Position numbers and translations under genes: made by a program | Notes under the pieces: generated by a model | What the model saw: the letters and a program-made list of their open reading frames with translations, nothing else | The model's database searches: none | What the model was told of the DNA's origin: nothing | Shown here: positions 21,650 through 30,972 of the stretch, one piece after another | Position numbering within the stretch: the stretch's first letter is position 1 | How the letters are laid out: each line of letters opens with the position of its first letter | From: an uncultured Olsenella sp. | Lineage (GTDB): Bacteria > Actinomycetota > Coriobacteriia > Coriobacteriales > Atopobiaceae | Reading direction: 5' to 3' | DNA length: 36,184 nucleotides | NCBI GenBank assembly: GCA_900316105.1 | Contig: ONBR01000023.1 | Span: 1-36,184 of the forward strand

Positions 21650-23097
21650 CGGCGGGAGCTGCGCTTGCGGCTGTACATCTGGAGGTCTGCCCGGTTGCGC
21701 ACCTCGCTGGCAGGGCAGTCGTCTCCCTGATAGCAGGCGAAGCCCACGCTGGCGCTCACGGCGACGGTCTGCCCAGGCCCCACCGCCACGTCGCCCGCCA
21801 CCGCCCGGTCGATGCGGTCGCAGATCCTGGCGCACTCCCCCTCCGCCATGGTCCCTGTCATCACCACGGCAAACTCGTCGCCGCCCACCCGGAAGGCACG
21901 GTCCTCCTCGCGCAGGGTCTCCCGAATGCGGCTCCCCACGGCCCGCAGGACGACATCTCCCGCCTCGTGGCCAAAGGTGTCGTTGACCTGCTTGAAGCCG
22001 TTCATGTCCAGCGAGAAGAGGACGTAGGGTAGCCTGTCCCGGTGGAGCCGGTCTATACAGTCGGTGTAGCTGCGGAAGTTGTCCAGGCCCGTCAGGGGGT
22101 CGGCGTAGCTCATGCGGGTGAAGCGCTGGATGTCCCCATGACTGCGTACCAGGGCGTCGGTAAGCCCGGCCATCAGGAGGCTCAAGACCGGAACCAGGAC
22201 GACGATCCCCGCCTCCACCTGCCTAGAGATCCATCCCCCGCTCCTGGCAACAGCCAGGTGCCAGGTTCCCGTGGGAACGTCGATGTCGATGGTCACATGA
22301 TCCCCGTTCATGATCTTGTCATCCTGCCCCGTCTGGGCCAGGACCTTCTCGCTGCCATCGCTGTCATAGGCCCAGAGCTTCCACCGGTAGCCCTGGGCCG
22401 AGAGGGAGTCCAGACTCGTCTTGTGAAAGAAGCCGTCCTGGTCTATGACCGCTATGGAGAAGCCCCAGAAGGACCGGTTGCCCTGGTCGTCCTTGAGGTA
22501 GACGGGAACGCAGAGGGCGAAGCCCCGTCGGCCAGACCCCAGATCCATGGGTCCCGCCAGGGCCGTGGCCCCCGTCCGGCGGGCCGTCTCGACCGCTTCC
22601 GAGGATCCCAGCATCGCGAACACGTCAGTGCCGAGGAACCGGGACTCGCTCATGGGATAGGCATAGCAGACCGTGCCCTGGGGCGCCAGCCAGATGCCCG
22701 AGAAGGCCGAGGCATCCTCCATCATGAGGGCGTTGTAGGCTTCGAAGTTGGGCACCTGTCCACCGGACTCGACGATCCGGTCCCGCCAGGTCTCGGAATA
22801 GTAGTCCCAACGCTGAATCTCGCTGCGCAGGGAGTCCTTGCGCGAGAGGGCGGCATAGCGGGCATTCTCCATGGCATTCTTGCCCATGCCGTCTATGACC
22901 CAGTAGCCAATGAATCCAAAGAAGGCCAGGGCAAGGACGAGGACCACCGTCGAGGCGACCATCGCCCTCCTTTCCAGGGCCCTCTCGCGTGACCGGTCCG
23001 CCGGGTTTCCCGAGCCCCGCCTCCTAGCCGGAGAAGGACCGACGTCACCCTTGCCAAGCGCACGCTTCCTCGTGCCTCCTCCCCTTCCGAGCCTCAT
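21646..23097 (-). CDS. Membrane diguanylate cyclase with extracytoplasmic sensor
   Basis: This enzyme would make c-di-GMP from two GTP. The 483-aa protein has a basic N-terminus, a membrane helix (ASTVVLVLALAFFGFIGYWV, about 48-67), a CHASE-like outer domain (WDYYSETWRDRIVESGG, AGPMDLGSGRRGFALCVPVY, WGFSIAVIDQD), a second helix (AGIVVLVPVLSLLMAGL) and a GGDEF domain. The active-site GGDEF is intact (FRVGGDEFAVVMTG), and the product-inhibition site RxxD (REED) lies five residues before it. ATG 23097 overlaps the stop of the GH3 gene as ATGA, so it is translationally coupled to it. The stop codon lies inside a 35-bp repeat. Confidence 0.92.
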   Translation of the reverse strand: MRLGRGGGTRKRALGKGDVGPSPARRRGSGNPADRSRERALERRAMVASTVVLVLALAFFGFIGYWVIDGMGKNAMENARYAALSRKDSLRSEIQRWDYYSETWRDRIVESGGQVPNFEAYNALMMEDASAFSGIWLAPQGTVCYAYPMSESRFLGTDVFAMLGSSEAVETARRTGATALAGPMDLGSGRRGFALCVPVYLKDDQGNRSFWGFSIAVIDQDGFFHKTSLDSLSAQGYRWKLWAYDSDGSEKVLAQTGQDDKIMNGDHVTIDIDVPTGTWHLAVARSGGWISRQVEAGIVVLVPVLSLLMAGLTDALVRSHGDIQRFTRMSYADPLTGLDNFRSYTDCIDRLHRDRLPYVLFSLDMNGFKQVNDTFGHEAGDVVLRAVGSRIRETLREEDRAFRVGGDEFAVVMTGTMAEGECARICDRIDRAVAGDVAVGPGQTVAVSASVGFACYQGDDCPASEVRNRADLQMYSRKRSSRR

Positions 23098-26000
23098 GAC
23101 TGTCCCAAGGCCCGCTTGAGCCTGCGTCCCTTCCTAAAGCCGCGCAGGGCCAAGATGAAGAGGAGGACCGAGAGGGCGCCGCCCGCCGTCACGGCAATGG
23201 GTATCCAGGCAGTCTTGCCGGCACTGGCGTGACGCAGGGCATCGAGGTCGCCCGTCCTATCGACATACTCCTTGTTGGCCACCCTGGCGTTCAGCGAGGT
23301 ATAGAGCACATCCTTGCTCGCACGGCGCAGCTCCTGGGCAAGGGCGGGCGAGTCGGTGCCGTAGCGAAGACTGCCCGAGAGCATCTGCATCCACAGGTCT
23401 CCACCCGCACGAAGCATCTGGTCGCCGTTCATATAGGACACATGGTCCGAGAAGTCCGTGATCACGCTGCCACGGAAGCCCCACTCGCCACGCAGGACGT
23501 CCGTGAGCAGGGCACGGCTGCCTCCCGCCCAGGTGGCTCCCAGGCGGTTGTAGGAAGTCATGATGGCAGTGCCCCCGTAGTCCTCCACAAGCATGCGGAA
23601 GGGCTCCAGGTAGATCTCGCGCAGGGTCTGCTCGCTCATCCAGGTGTGGACCGAATCGCGGTAGACGTAGGCTTCGCCGTCGTTGCAGATGAGGTGCTTC
23701 ACGTAGCAGTAGATGCCCGCATCCTTTGCGCCGCTGACAACATTCCCGCACATGACGCCCGTAAGCAGGGGGTCCTCGGCATAATACTCGTAGTTGCGTC
23801 CGTCAAAGGGACTGCGGTGGATGTTGGCCGTGGGGGCATACCAGCCGGAGTAGCCACGCCGGTCAGCCTGCATTCCCACGAGAAGACCCATCTGATTGGC
23901 CAGATCGGGGTCCCAGGTCTGGGACAACACGGCGGGGCAGGGGAAGCCCGTGCCCACGTTGATTCCCAGGAAACTTCCAATCTGGGCGGGACCGTCCGCC
24001 TCCCTGGTCTCCTCGAAGCGACCAACGCTGGGCACCGAGGCCGTACCCGAATAGGCATTTCCCGTCAGGTAGGTCATCTCGTCAGTTGTCAGCTGATCCA
24101 GGAGGGGTTCCCAGGAGGGGTCGTCGTAGTTTGCCCCCAGCTGGAGTCCCAGGTCCGTGACCTTGCCGTCCTCCTCGATTCGCATCCAGTTCTGCGCCCG
24201 CGTGGTGGGGAAGTCTGCATCGGAGGCCTCATCGAAGGCGCGGGCGTCCTCCTCGGTGTAGAGGTTGCGTTCGCGGACGTCATCTGGGATGTCACGGGAG
24301 CTAGCGGCGTCTGGATAGGTGCCGGCAAAGTCCGCACGCGAGAGATAGCGGATGTCCTGGCCATCATCCAGCCCGTCCACGCTCACGCCGTCGACGGCCG
24401 CCTCCCCCGTGAACCTGTTGGTCACCTGGGCGCCGGTCTTTCGGTCGGTGGGAAACTGCTTCGCCCGCGAGAGCCTCAGGGGAATCACGGCGTTGGTCTC
24501 GTCGTCCACGTGATGGGCATCGTGGCGGAGGCTGAGCACGTAGTCGCCCGGGTCCAGCTCAAAACCCGCGAATCCATTGCCATTGGCATCGTAGCAGTCG
24601 TAGCTAGCCATCTGGTAGGCGGTCACGGAAAGGGTGACATCCTCGCTCTCCCCTGGTTGCAGTAGGCGGGTCTTTTGGAAGGCACCCAGGTTGACGGCGC
24701 TCTTCTCGATTCCCCCCTTGGTATAGGGAGCGGAATAGTAGAGCTCAACGACATCCCTGCCGGCGACCTGGCCGGTATTGGTCACACGCACCATCACGGT
24801 GTTCTTGTCCTTGAGCTTGGTGCCGGCCGAGGGCGCAGCGATGACCTCCCAGTTGAAGGTGGTGTAGCTGAGACCGTAACCAAAGGGATACTGGACAACG
24901 GCATCGTAGCCCTGGCCATGCTCGTTGGAGCGGTCCGCCCAAAAGCCCTCGGCGTCGGCGGTCTCGTACCAGCGGTAGCCCACGTAGATGCCCTCGGCAT
25001 AGTCCACATAGGACACCTGCTTGTAGGGCTCCTGGGCCTTGAAGTTGACCACCTGGGTGCCATCGGCGGGATAAAGGCCGTCGGCATTGTCGTATCGGCC
25101 CACATGTTCGCTGGAGTTCTGGTAGCTGGGAGCAGATGTGAGGTCGTAGGCATAGGTGTCTGTGGTGCGACCCGAGGGGTTGATGTCTCCCCAGAGGATC
25201 TTTGGCAGGACGCTGGCGGAATACTCGCCCGTATAGCCGGCAAGGAGGCAGGCGTCTATACCCGGAGTGGTCTGGATGGGACCGAGGTTCATGGCGTTTG
25301 CGGCATTGACCACCACAATCACGTTCTGGTAGTTCTGGCCCACATAGGCAAGGAGGGCCTCTTCCTCGCTGGAAAGGTCCAGGGAGGTGCGGCTGTCATC
25401 GGTCTGGACCCTTGCGCCCTTGGTCGTGACCTTGTACTGCCTGAGAGGCATGTCGTTGCTTTCGCCGGACCAACGGCCAATGACCACTATGGCCGTGTCG
25501 GAGAAGTCCTTGGCATCCGAGAGGAGCTTGTCGGAGTAATAGTCCTTGTCATCGATGCTGGGCTCAAAGAGGACGCTGGACTCCTCGGGCTTGCTGTGGA
25601 GAGTCTGCTGGCGCTGGCCCTTCGCGCGGAAGTCGGTGTACATCTGTGTCAGCTCGTCGTTCGTCTGTATACCCTGGTCGTTGAGGGCGCCGATGAGGTC
25701 CGTCTTTACGGAGTTCACGCCACCGGAACCAGAGCCTCCGCCAATCCAGTCCACGGAGGCCCAGCCAAAGACGTTCACCTTCTGCACGTCCTTTGACAGG
25801 GGCAGGGTGCCGTCGTTCTGAAGGAGGACCGCACCCTCGGCCTCCACCTTGTCCGCAGCCTCGCGAGCACGGGCGTCGGTGGCGTCCTTGATCTCTTGTG
25901 AGACATCCACGGAGTCAGTGACCAGGCGGTTCACCAGGCCGGAAATCTGGGGCGTACGCAGGGCGACATTGGCCACACCAAAGGCGACCATGAGGATGGT

Positions 26001-26135
26001 GGCCAACACCAGCATGACGGTCCTCCGCACCATGTGGGCCTTGCGAGGGACTGGGACGTGAGGCGTGGGCTCAGACTGCTCAGGCGGTTCGAACTGCTCG
26101 GTCAGTCGTTCATCTTTGACGTGCTCGTCACTCAT
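23094..26135 (-). CDS. Family 3 glycoside hydrolase with permuted domain order, membrane-anchored
   Basis: This is a predicted surface beta-glycosidase, 1013 aa. After an N-terminal helix (about 38-58) comes the GH3 C-domain (EAEGAVLLQNDGTLPL, IVVVNAANAMNLG, ILWGDINPSGRTTDTY), then fibronectin-III-like (YPFGYGLSYTTFNWE, TNTGQVAGRDVVELYYSAP). The (alpha/beta)8 N-domain follows last (ADGPAQIGSF, YAPTANIHRSPFDGRNYEYY, VKHLICNDGE). This order is the reverse of most GH3 enzymes; it is known from some rumen bacteria. The nucleophile Asp is about residue 894 (GSVITDFSDH). A second helix closes the protein (about 976-998). ATG 26135 has GGAGGG upstream; the frame reaches 26252. It is coupled to a diguanylate cyclase. 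The sugar specificity is unknown. Confidence 0.92.
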   Translation of the reverse strand: MSDEHVKDERLTEQFEPPEQSEPTPHVPVPRKAHMVRRTVMLVLATILMVAFGVANVALRTPQISGLVNRLVTDSVDVSQEIKDATDARAREAADKVEAEGAVLLQNDGTLPLSKDVQKVNVFGWASVDWIGGGSGSGGVNSVKTDLIGALNDQGIQTNDELTQMYTDFRAKGQRQQTLHSKPEESSVLFEPSIDDKDYYSDKLLSDAKDFSDTAIVVIGRWSGESNDMPLRQYKVTTKGARVQTDDSRTSLDLSSEEEALLAYVGQNYQNVIVVVNAANAMNLGPIQTTPGIDACLLAGYTGEYSASVLPKILWGDINPSGRTTDTYAYDLTSAPSYQNSSEHVGRYDNADGLYPADGTQVVNFKAQEPYKQVSYVDYAEGIYVGYRWYETADAEGFWADRSNEHGQGYDAVVQYPFGYGLSYTTFNWEVIAAPSAGTKLKDKNTVMVRVTNTGQVAGRDVVELYYSAPYTKGGIEKSAVNLGAFQKTRLLQPGESEDVTLSVTAYQMASYDCYDANGNGFAGFELDPGDYVLSLRHDAHHVDDETNAVIPLRLSRAKQFPTDRKTGAQVTNRFTGEAAVDGVSVDGLDDGQDIRYLSRADFAGTYPDAASSRDIPDDVRERNLYTEEDARAFDEASDADFPTTRAQNWMRIEEDGKVTDLGLQLGANYDDPSWEPLLDQLTTDEMTYLTGNAYSGTASVPSVGRFEETREADGPAQIGSFLGINVGTGFPCPAVLSQTWDPDLANQMGLLVGMQADRRGYSGWYAPTANIHRSPFDGRNYEYYAEDPLLTGVMCGNVVSGAKDAGIYCYVKHLICNDGEAYVYRDSVHTWMSEQTLREIYLEPFRMLVEDYGGTAIMTSYNRLGATWAGGSRALLTDVLRGEWGFRGSVITDFSDHVSYMNGDQMLRAGGDLWMQMLSGSLRYGTDSPALAQELRRASKDVLYTSLNARVANKEYVDRTGDLDALRHASAGKTAWIPIAVTAGGALSVLLFILALRGFRKGRRLKRALGQS

Positions 26136-26247
26136 GGCCGAATCGCCCTCCCCTCGCACGACAAAGGTCTCTGAGGAAATTGTCACACATTCGCAGAAGG
26201 CGCGTAGCGGTAAGCCACGGAAAAAAGCCCAGTGGCCGCACGAGTCC

Positions 26248-26274
26248 GCCACTTGCGGGCTACCCCCAAGTGGC
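26248..26274 (-). terminator. Hairpin after the second GGDEF gene
   Basis: GCCACTTGCGGG (26248-26259) pairs with CCCCCAAGTGGC (26263-26274) with one mismatch, immediately after the stop at 26277 on the minus strand. It is the same palindrome as at 9093-9120. Confidence 0.6.
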
Positions 26275-26276
26275 GC

Positions 26277-28042
26277 CTACAGGGTCGGGTCGGCTGGATT
26301 GGTGGCGAACTTGCCCGAGGACTCGTTGTCTACCAGCAGGACGAAGTAGACGTCGCCATAGTAGTCGTGATGAATCTTCTTTCCGACGTTGGAAATGTGC
26401 TTGACGGTGCCGTCCTTGGTAAGCACGCGATAGATCAGATAATCCATGTCGTCACCGTCGCCGTCACCCTGCTGGAGCTCAATGCTCCTCTCGGCCCAGT
26501 CCAGGTCGTCGGGATAAATCAGGAACTTGAAGCTGCCCTTGGTAAGCTCCATGAACTCCTCCGGGGAGTCGCAGCCCAGGAGACGGACACAGGCAGGATT
26601 GGCAAAGAGGATCTTCTTGGTCTCGTCGGCGCGGTAGATGAGCACTGGCCCCGGCACACCCTCCGCAAGGTCCCTGAAGTTGAAGCCCATCTGCTCGCGA
26701 GGCTCCTCCCTCATGTCCTCGGAGTACTTCCAGAACCTATTGCCCTTTGCGGTCTTTGCCCGATAGAGGGCGACGTCCGCCTCACGATAGAGGTCGACCA
26801 CGCTCGTTGCCTGATCGGGATAGGTGGTATAGCCTCCCGAGACCTTGTAGGAAATCCTCCCGTCACCATTTGTGATGTAGTGACTGCTGTTGAAGAAGTC
26901 GGCAAGCCTCTGGAGCATGGCACTATCGGGATTCTGCAGGATGGTGTGGAACTCATCGCCACCATTTCGTCCCACGTCGCCGTGACTACCCACCAGCTGG
27001 ACCAGCTCTTCCGCAAAGGACTGGAGGAGGATGTCGCCTACCGCATGACCATAGACGTCGTTGAAGGTCTTGAAGCTGTTTATATCGATGGCCACAAGGA
27101 GCATCTGCCTCGTCTTTTGGTCATCGTGAATCCCCTGCAGGGCCTCGTCGAATCCGCGGCGGTTGTTGATGCCCGTCAACGCATCCTTCTTGGACGAGTC
27201 AGCATAGGAGTGCAGGCGGACGGAGAAAATTGCCGCAAATAAGCTGGCGAGGACCAGCATCAGGGAGAAGCCAAAGAAGGTGAGCATCGCCTGCCAGCTG
27301 ATCATGGGTGTCACATACACGTGCCAGGTCTTCTGCCCAAACTCCCTCGAGACCTGGACGGCAGGGTCTGCCGGGGCATTTCCGCGGACGAGCATCTCTG
27401 CCCCGTTCATGTCGACCGTCAGACGGTAGTTGTTCTCGCCCCCATTCACCCTGCCAAAGTGGGCGTAGGACAGGAGGTCATCGACCTTGGTCACAACGAT
27501 GGAAAATCCCCAGAAGGACGAGGTGTCGCCTTCGCGCAGATATACGGGACGACGTAGGGCCATGCCGAAACCACCCTGCTTGAGCTCGAATGGGCCGGCA
27601 ATCATCATCGTCCCAGAGTCACGCGCCTTGATGGCCTCCCCAGCCCTATCCGGATCCGCAAAGAGGTCGATCTTGCCTGCCTCGTTGCCCGCCTCAGGAT
27701 AGATGTAGGTAACCTTGCCCAGGGAGCCAGCTGCACAGAGCTGATAGGTGCCTCGCTGGTATCGAGACTCTGAGCCACGGCATCGAAGTCGTCCACATTT
27801 CCGCCCTCGACCCTGACCACGGTCGCCAGAACGTCAGTCGCGTTCGTACAGACCGTGATCGACTGCTCAAGGGAGGCCAGGAGGGTCTCTCCCTGGGCGC
27901 GGGCACGGGACTCAGCGCTCAGCTTCATGCTGGAAAAGAGTGCCATGACCAGCACCAGAGAAATGACCAGGCAGGCGATAAGCACTGGAATGCTCAGGAT
28001 GGGCAACTTGGCCTTACGGGAGCGTGACTTCGTAGTTGGCAT
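26277..28042 (-). pseudogene. Diguanylate cyclase (CHASE-like, GGDEF, PAS) with frameshift
   Basis: The first part (ATG 28042, MPTTKSRSRKAKL) gives a membrane helix (PILSIPVLIACLVISLVLVM) and the start of an outer domain up to SSVQLAP. A one-base shift at about 27715-27735 moves reading to the frame of GKVTYIYPEAGNEAG, which continues through AGPFELKQGGFGMALRRPVY, a second helix, GGDEF (GRNGGDEFHTIL) and a C-terminal PAS domain (FANPACVRLLGCDSPEEF). The PAS after GGDEF is an uncommon order. The RxxD inhibition site is absent. The coding sense is otherwise intact, so the shift is recent or a sequencing error. The second frame alone could start at the MMIAG methionine (27608), without the sensor. 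Confidence 0.8.
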
Positions 28043-28141
28043 GTTCGATTGTCTTTCGTAGAACAGAGTCGATGGGTCGAATAGTCCGATTGTACCGTTG
28101 GTGCCACTTGGGGAGTAGCACATTAGGTCATTAGGTCAAAA

Positions 28142-28436
28142 AGACTGCTAAAGAAGGAGCGCGAGCTCAGCGAGAGGAAGCTGCACGACAAGGATATGCA
28201 GCTTCAGACAGCCAGCATAGGCGTCATGTTTATCGCCAAGGCGCTGGACAAGCGCGACAAGTACACGAGTCAGCACTCCGAGCGCGTCTCCATCTACTCC
28301 AAGAAGATTGCCGCGAAGCTGGGAATGTCAGCGGACGAGTGCGAGAACCTTCGCAAGGTCGCCCTCCTGCACGACATAGGAAAGATTGGCGTCCCAGACA
28401 GTATCCTGAACAAGCCGGACAGGCTCACTACAAGGT
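28142..28436 (+). pseudogene. Truncated HD-GYP domain fragment
   Basis: The frame carries a coiled stretch (KKERELSERKLHDKD), then IGVMFIAKALDKRDKYTSQHSERVS and VALLHDIGKIGVPDSILNKP. This is the first third of an HD-GYP domain with its HD metal motif. Homology stops at DRLT (about 28436); the remaining GYP half is missing, and downstream sequence belongs to an EcsC-like gene on the other strand. The upstream end is open only to about 28124, with no start codon before ATG 28196, so the N-terminus is missing too. Confidence 0.8.
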
Positions 28437-28919
28437 TGAAAGGGATGCCCGCAAAGCCCGCGACGCCCGTGCCGCCGCCCTCTACTAGCGCGGCAACGAT
28501 GTGCTGCAAGTTGCTCTTGTTCGCCACCTTCGATACATCGTAGGCGCGAATTCGACATACCTCTTCTAAACTCTCGATGTCAGCTGCTTTCGAAGTCGCG
28601 TTGACGCCCTTGATGACGCTGTCCTCACTCACCGTCACGCGAGCGGCTTGCTCCTCAAGTACCTTGAACCCGCTGCCTAGGAGGCCGAGCGCCTGCTCGT
28701 AGATTTGCTGTTCAGATACCGTATTCCCAATCTGAACGAATGCACTTTTTACTTCTGCTGGAACGATATCTATAACCTTCTTGCCAGCGCGCATAATAGC
28801 CCTGGAGTCGTAAGCTTCTCGTAGCGCTTGGTGAGATCATCGAGCTCTTCGTACTCTCGGTCATCGAGTATGGGATCGGGCATGACCGGCTTTCTTTTGT
28901 CGGTAGTCTGATCATCCAT
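28436..28919 (-). pseudogene. EcsC family protein, frameshifted and 3'-truncated
   Basis: EcsC-family proteins are of unclear function. The gene starts at ATG 28919 (MDDQTTDKRKPVMPDPILDD) behind GGAGGAAAA. It shifts frame at about 28795-28803 and continues RAGKKVIDIVPAEVKSAF, ALVEGGGTGVAGFAGIPFNL and VVSL. It ends there, where the HD-GYP fragment of the plus strand ends as well. About half of the family length is missing. The shift and the truncation are two separate lesions. Confidence 0.75.
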
Positions 28920-29068
28920 TTTTCCTCCGATGCAGGCTCCGCTACTGCTTTCATTCGGCTCTTATCAAGGAGGGGAGCGACGTCAAAGACTCCGTGCTTT
29001 CCGTCCTCAAAGAACAGCTCAAGCCTATAGCCGGGCAGCGGCCGTACACTCGTAACGTCGATCAGCAT
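28920..29068 (-). pseudogene. DUF2442 protein stub
   Basis: From ATG 29068 the frame gives MLIDVTSVRPLPGYRLELFF then EDGKHGVFDVAPLLDKS, which is the start of DUF2442 proteins. After about 45-50 residues the similarity stops (MKAVAEPASEEK) and the frame runs into the EcsC start in a different phase, ending at 28712. Intact members have 80-100 residues. A small genuine protein cannot be excluded, but a 3'-truncated copy is more likely. DUF2442 genes often accompany toxin-antitoxin or mobile loci. Confidence 0.6.
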
Positions 29069-29133
29069 AGAGGGCTCCGATCCTCTTTATGGTCAAGCGA
29101 ACGGTTGCTGACGGGTGAAGAACAATTCGCTAA

Positions 29134-29824
29134 TCAGGCTAGGTAGACCATACGCAGGAATTCCACGGTATCCATGCGGCGGTCACGCTCCTTGCGGTTC
29201 GTCGTGCGTGCGGCAAACAACTCGGCATCGTCCAGGAACCTCTCAGCATCCTCGCGCATGACACCAGTCAAATACAGTTTGTCCCCGTCGGCGAGCAGGC
29301 CCGCGAGCTCCAGGACATCCCTGCGGTGCTTGCGGAGATCCTTCTCGTTGACTCGCTCGCCACGGTCGTGCCGGTCGTTGAGGTCGATGTGGGCGCGCAT
29401 CTTCAGCGGGATGATGTGCAGGGCGTCCACTACGGGCACGCCCTCGACCATGGTCACCCCCGAGCGGATGAGGTCGTAGTAGCCGTCGTCGAGGATGATC
29501 GCCGAAAGGCTCGAGACCCCCTCGTTCCGGAAGACCCGTGCCGATGCCGCCCTCGGGGAGCGTGAACCGGTAGTAGCGGACCCTCTCGTCGTTCCTTCCG
29601 CCCGCCTTGTAGCCGTTGTCACGTACGAAGGCCCAGAAGGCGCGGGCGAAGTCGTCGCGGCCGCTCCCGGCGAGGATGACGACGTCGAGGTCCCGCGTCA
29701 GGCGGAAGTCCGTGCCCGTGGCGTCGAAGAGCAGGCTGCAGGCTCCGCCCCCGATGAGGGCGTAGCAGTCCTCGAACCCGGCGAGTGCGTCACGGAAGGC
29801 CCGGAGGCCCGCTACGAGTGGCAT
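29134..29824 (-). pseudogene. AbiEii-like nucleotidyltransferase (type IV toxin), frameshifted
   Basis: AbiEii toxins are nucleotidyltransferases that block growth, for example by modifying tRNA. The first frame (ATG 29824) has the signature YALIGGGACSLLF and FRLTRDLDVVI, then FWAFVRDNGYKAG and YYRFTLPEG. At about 29540-29560 a single-base change moves the coding to the frame of ASARVFRNEGVSSL, IILDDGYYDLIRSG, VVDALHIIPLKMRAHIDL and NEKDLRKHRRDVLELAGLL. The DxD metal motif is intact but the protein is broken. The gene overlaps the upstream antitoxin-like gene by 13 bp and has AGGAG at a good distance. Confidence 0.8.
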
Positions 29825-30813
29825 GCGCTGCTCCTAACCTGCTCGATGGCGTCGGCGAGGCGCGGGTCGTCGCCCGCCTCCCCGCGCATCGCGAGATAGA
29901 GGGCGAGGTCGTCGACGAGGGGGAGTCCGACCTGGCCTATGAAGCGATTGTCGGGAAAATCCACGCCGTATGCGAGCACCTGGACCGTCGCGTCGGCGTC
30001 CCACGGCGACTCGGACCTATTCATGATACCTGCCCGCATCGCCTCATCGACCACGTTGTTCGTCGCCGCGATCACTTTGGGGCCGCCATATGCCAGATCG
30101 GTCTTCAGCTGGAGAGCTGGCTCGCCGGACATGAGGAAGCCGGCCTTCCCGAGGGCGGCGGCATCCCCGGCGACCCTCGCAGGGAACGACCTGGCAACGG
30201 GGGAGGAGAGGTAGCCGTCGAACCTCTCCAGGAGTTCGTCTTTGCCGATGCCCGCGGAGGTGAGCAGCCTCCTGCGACCGACTTTTTCGATGAGCTGGGG
30301 GCATACGGCGGAAAGCTCGGCGAGGTACTTCGAGACGCTCGACGGGCTCTTGCCGGCCAGCTGCGCTATCTCCCCCGCGTCCCTGCCGTCCCACGCGCCG
30401 CAGAGGAGGTTGGTGAAGACCCGCTGGGCCTGCGGGGAGAGTGGGCGCGGCGCCGTGGCGGAAACGTCCATCTTGACCGCGGCGCCGAGAAACGGCATCC
30501 AGAGGTTGCGCTCGTCCCTGATGAAGGGGACGCCCCTTTCCGCAAGGGCGCGCATCTGCCACCAGTCGAGCGCGGGGCTGCACACGGCGGCGTCCAGGCC
30601 CGTGATCGAGGACACGGCCTCTGCCGCAGCGGCAGCCTTCTTCACGTCGATGCGGCGGTCGGAGGCGACGACGTCGAACTCCCGGTCTTCCCGTCCCGCG
30701 AGGCTCGCCCGCAGGAACCGGAACTCCTCGGTGAATATCCGGGGCAGCCTCGAGGCTGCCGGCTCCTCAGCTGTGGTCAGTGGGATGCCGAATATGGTCT
30801 CTGGCAGTTGCAT
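29812..30813 (-). CDS. AbiEi-like transcriptional regulator/antitoxin
   Basis: The 333-aa protein is the likely antitoxin and operon repressor of the following nucleotidyltransferase. Residues 45-115 (WWQMRALAERGVPFIRDERN then LWMPFLGAAVKM) resemble the N-terminal region of regulators paired with AbiEii-type enzymes. A winged helix at about 130-188 (RVFTNLLCGAWDGRDAGEIA, SPSSVSKYLAEL, KVGRRRLLT) would bind DNA. The C-terminus is alpha-helical. ATG 30813 lies in a well-formed promoter context with an inverted repeat over the -10. GC content appears higher than in the flanking genes, consistent with acquisition. The family assignment rests on context and texture, not on a sequence search. Confidence 0.75.
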   Translation of the reverse strand: MQLPETIFGIPLTTAEEPAASRLPRIFTEEFRFLRASLAGREDREFDVVASDRRIDVKKAAAAAEAVSSITGLDAAVCSPALDWWQMRALAERGVPFIRDERNLWMPFLGAAVKMDVSATAPRPLSPQAQRVFTNLLCGAWDGRDAGEIAQLAGKSPSSVSKYLAELSAVCPQLIEKVGRRRLLTSAGIGKDELLERFDGYLSSPVARSFPARVAGDAAALGKAGFLMSGEPALQLKTDLAYGGPKVIAATNNVVDEAMRAGIMNRSESPWDADATVQVLAYGVDFPDNRFIGQVGLPLVDDLALYLAMRGEAGDDPRLADAIEQVRSSACHS

Positions 30814-30828
30814 CGCTACGCTCTCTCG

Positions 30829-30874
30829 AATAACGCTTCTACGTTATTTTACTCATAAAGTAAAGTAACGTCAA
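30829..30874 (-). promoter_or_regulatory. Sigma-70-type promoter with overlapping operator
   Basis: On the minus strand TTGACG (plus 30869-30874) and TAAAAT (30846-30851) are separated by exactly 17 bp. AATAACG (30829-30835) and CGTTATT (30842-30848) form a perfect inverted repeat over the -10 and likely transcription start, 16 bp before the ATG of the AbiEi-like gene. Autorepression by the antitoxin is the natural reading. Confidence 0.75.
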
Positions 30875-30972
30875 AATAAATGATGCGCCTCGGAGTCGCA
30901 TAGGACGAACTTGCAAGCTTCCGTTCGCCGATTCAGCCGGAACCACTGAATTTCACAAAACAGTTAAGAAAT

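Noticed and set aside
23229..25796. Long open frames (478 and 373 codons) opposite the GH3 gene
   Set aside because: They mirror the codon bias of the GH3 gene and have low-complexity G/V/H-rich translations without known motifs.
27605..28123. A separate small gene upstream of the GGDEF protein
   Set aside because: Its coding sense ends where the other frame continues the same outer domain, so both are parts of one frameshifted gene.
28294..28435. Continuation of the EcsC protein beyond VVSL
   Set aside because: The remaining minus-strand frame is the antisense of the HD-GYP fragment and has no EcsC similarity.
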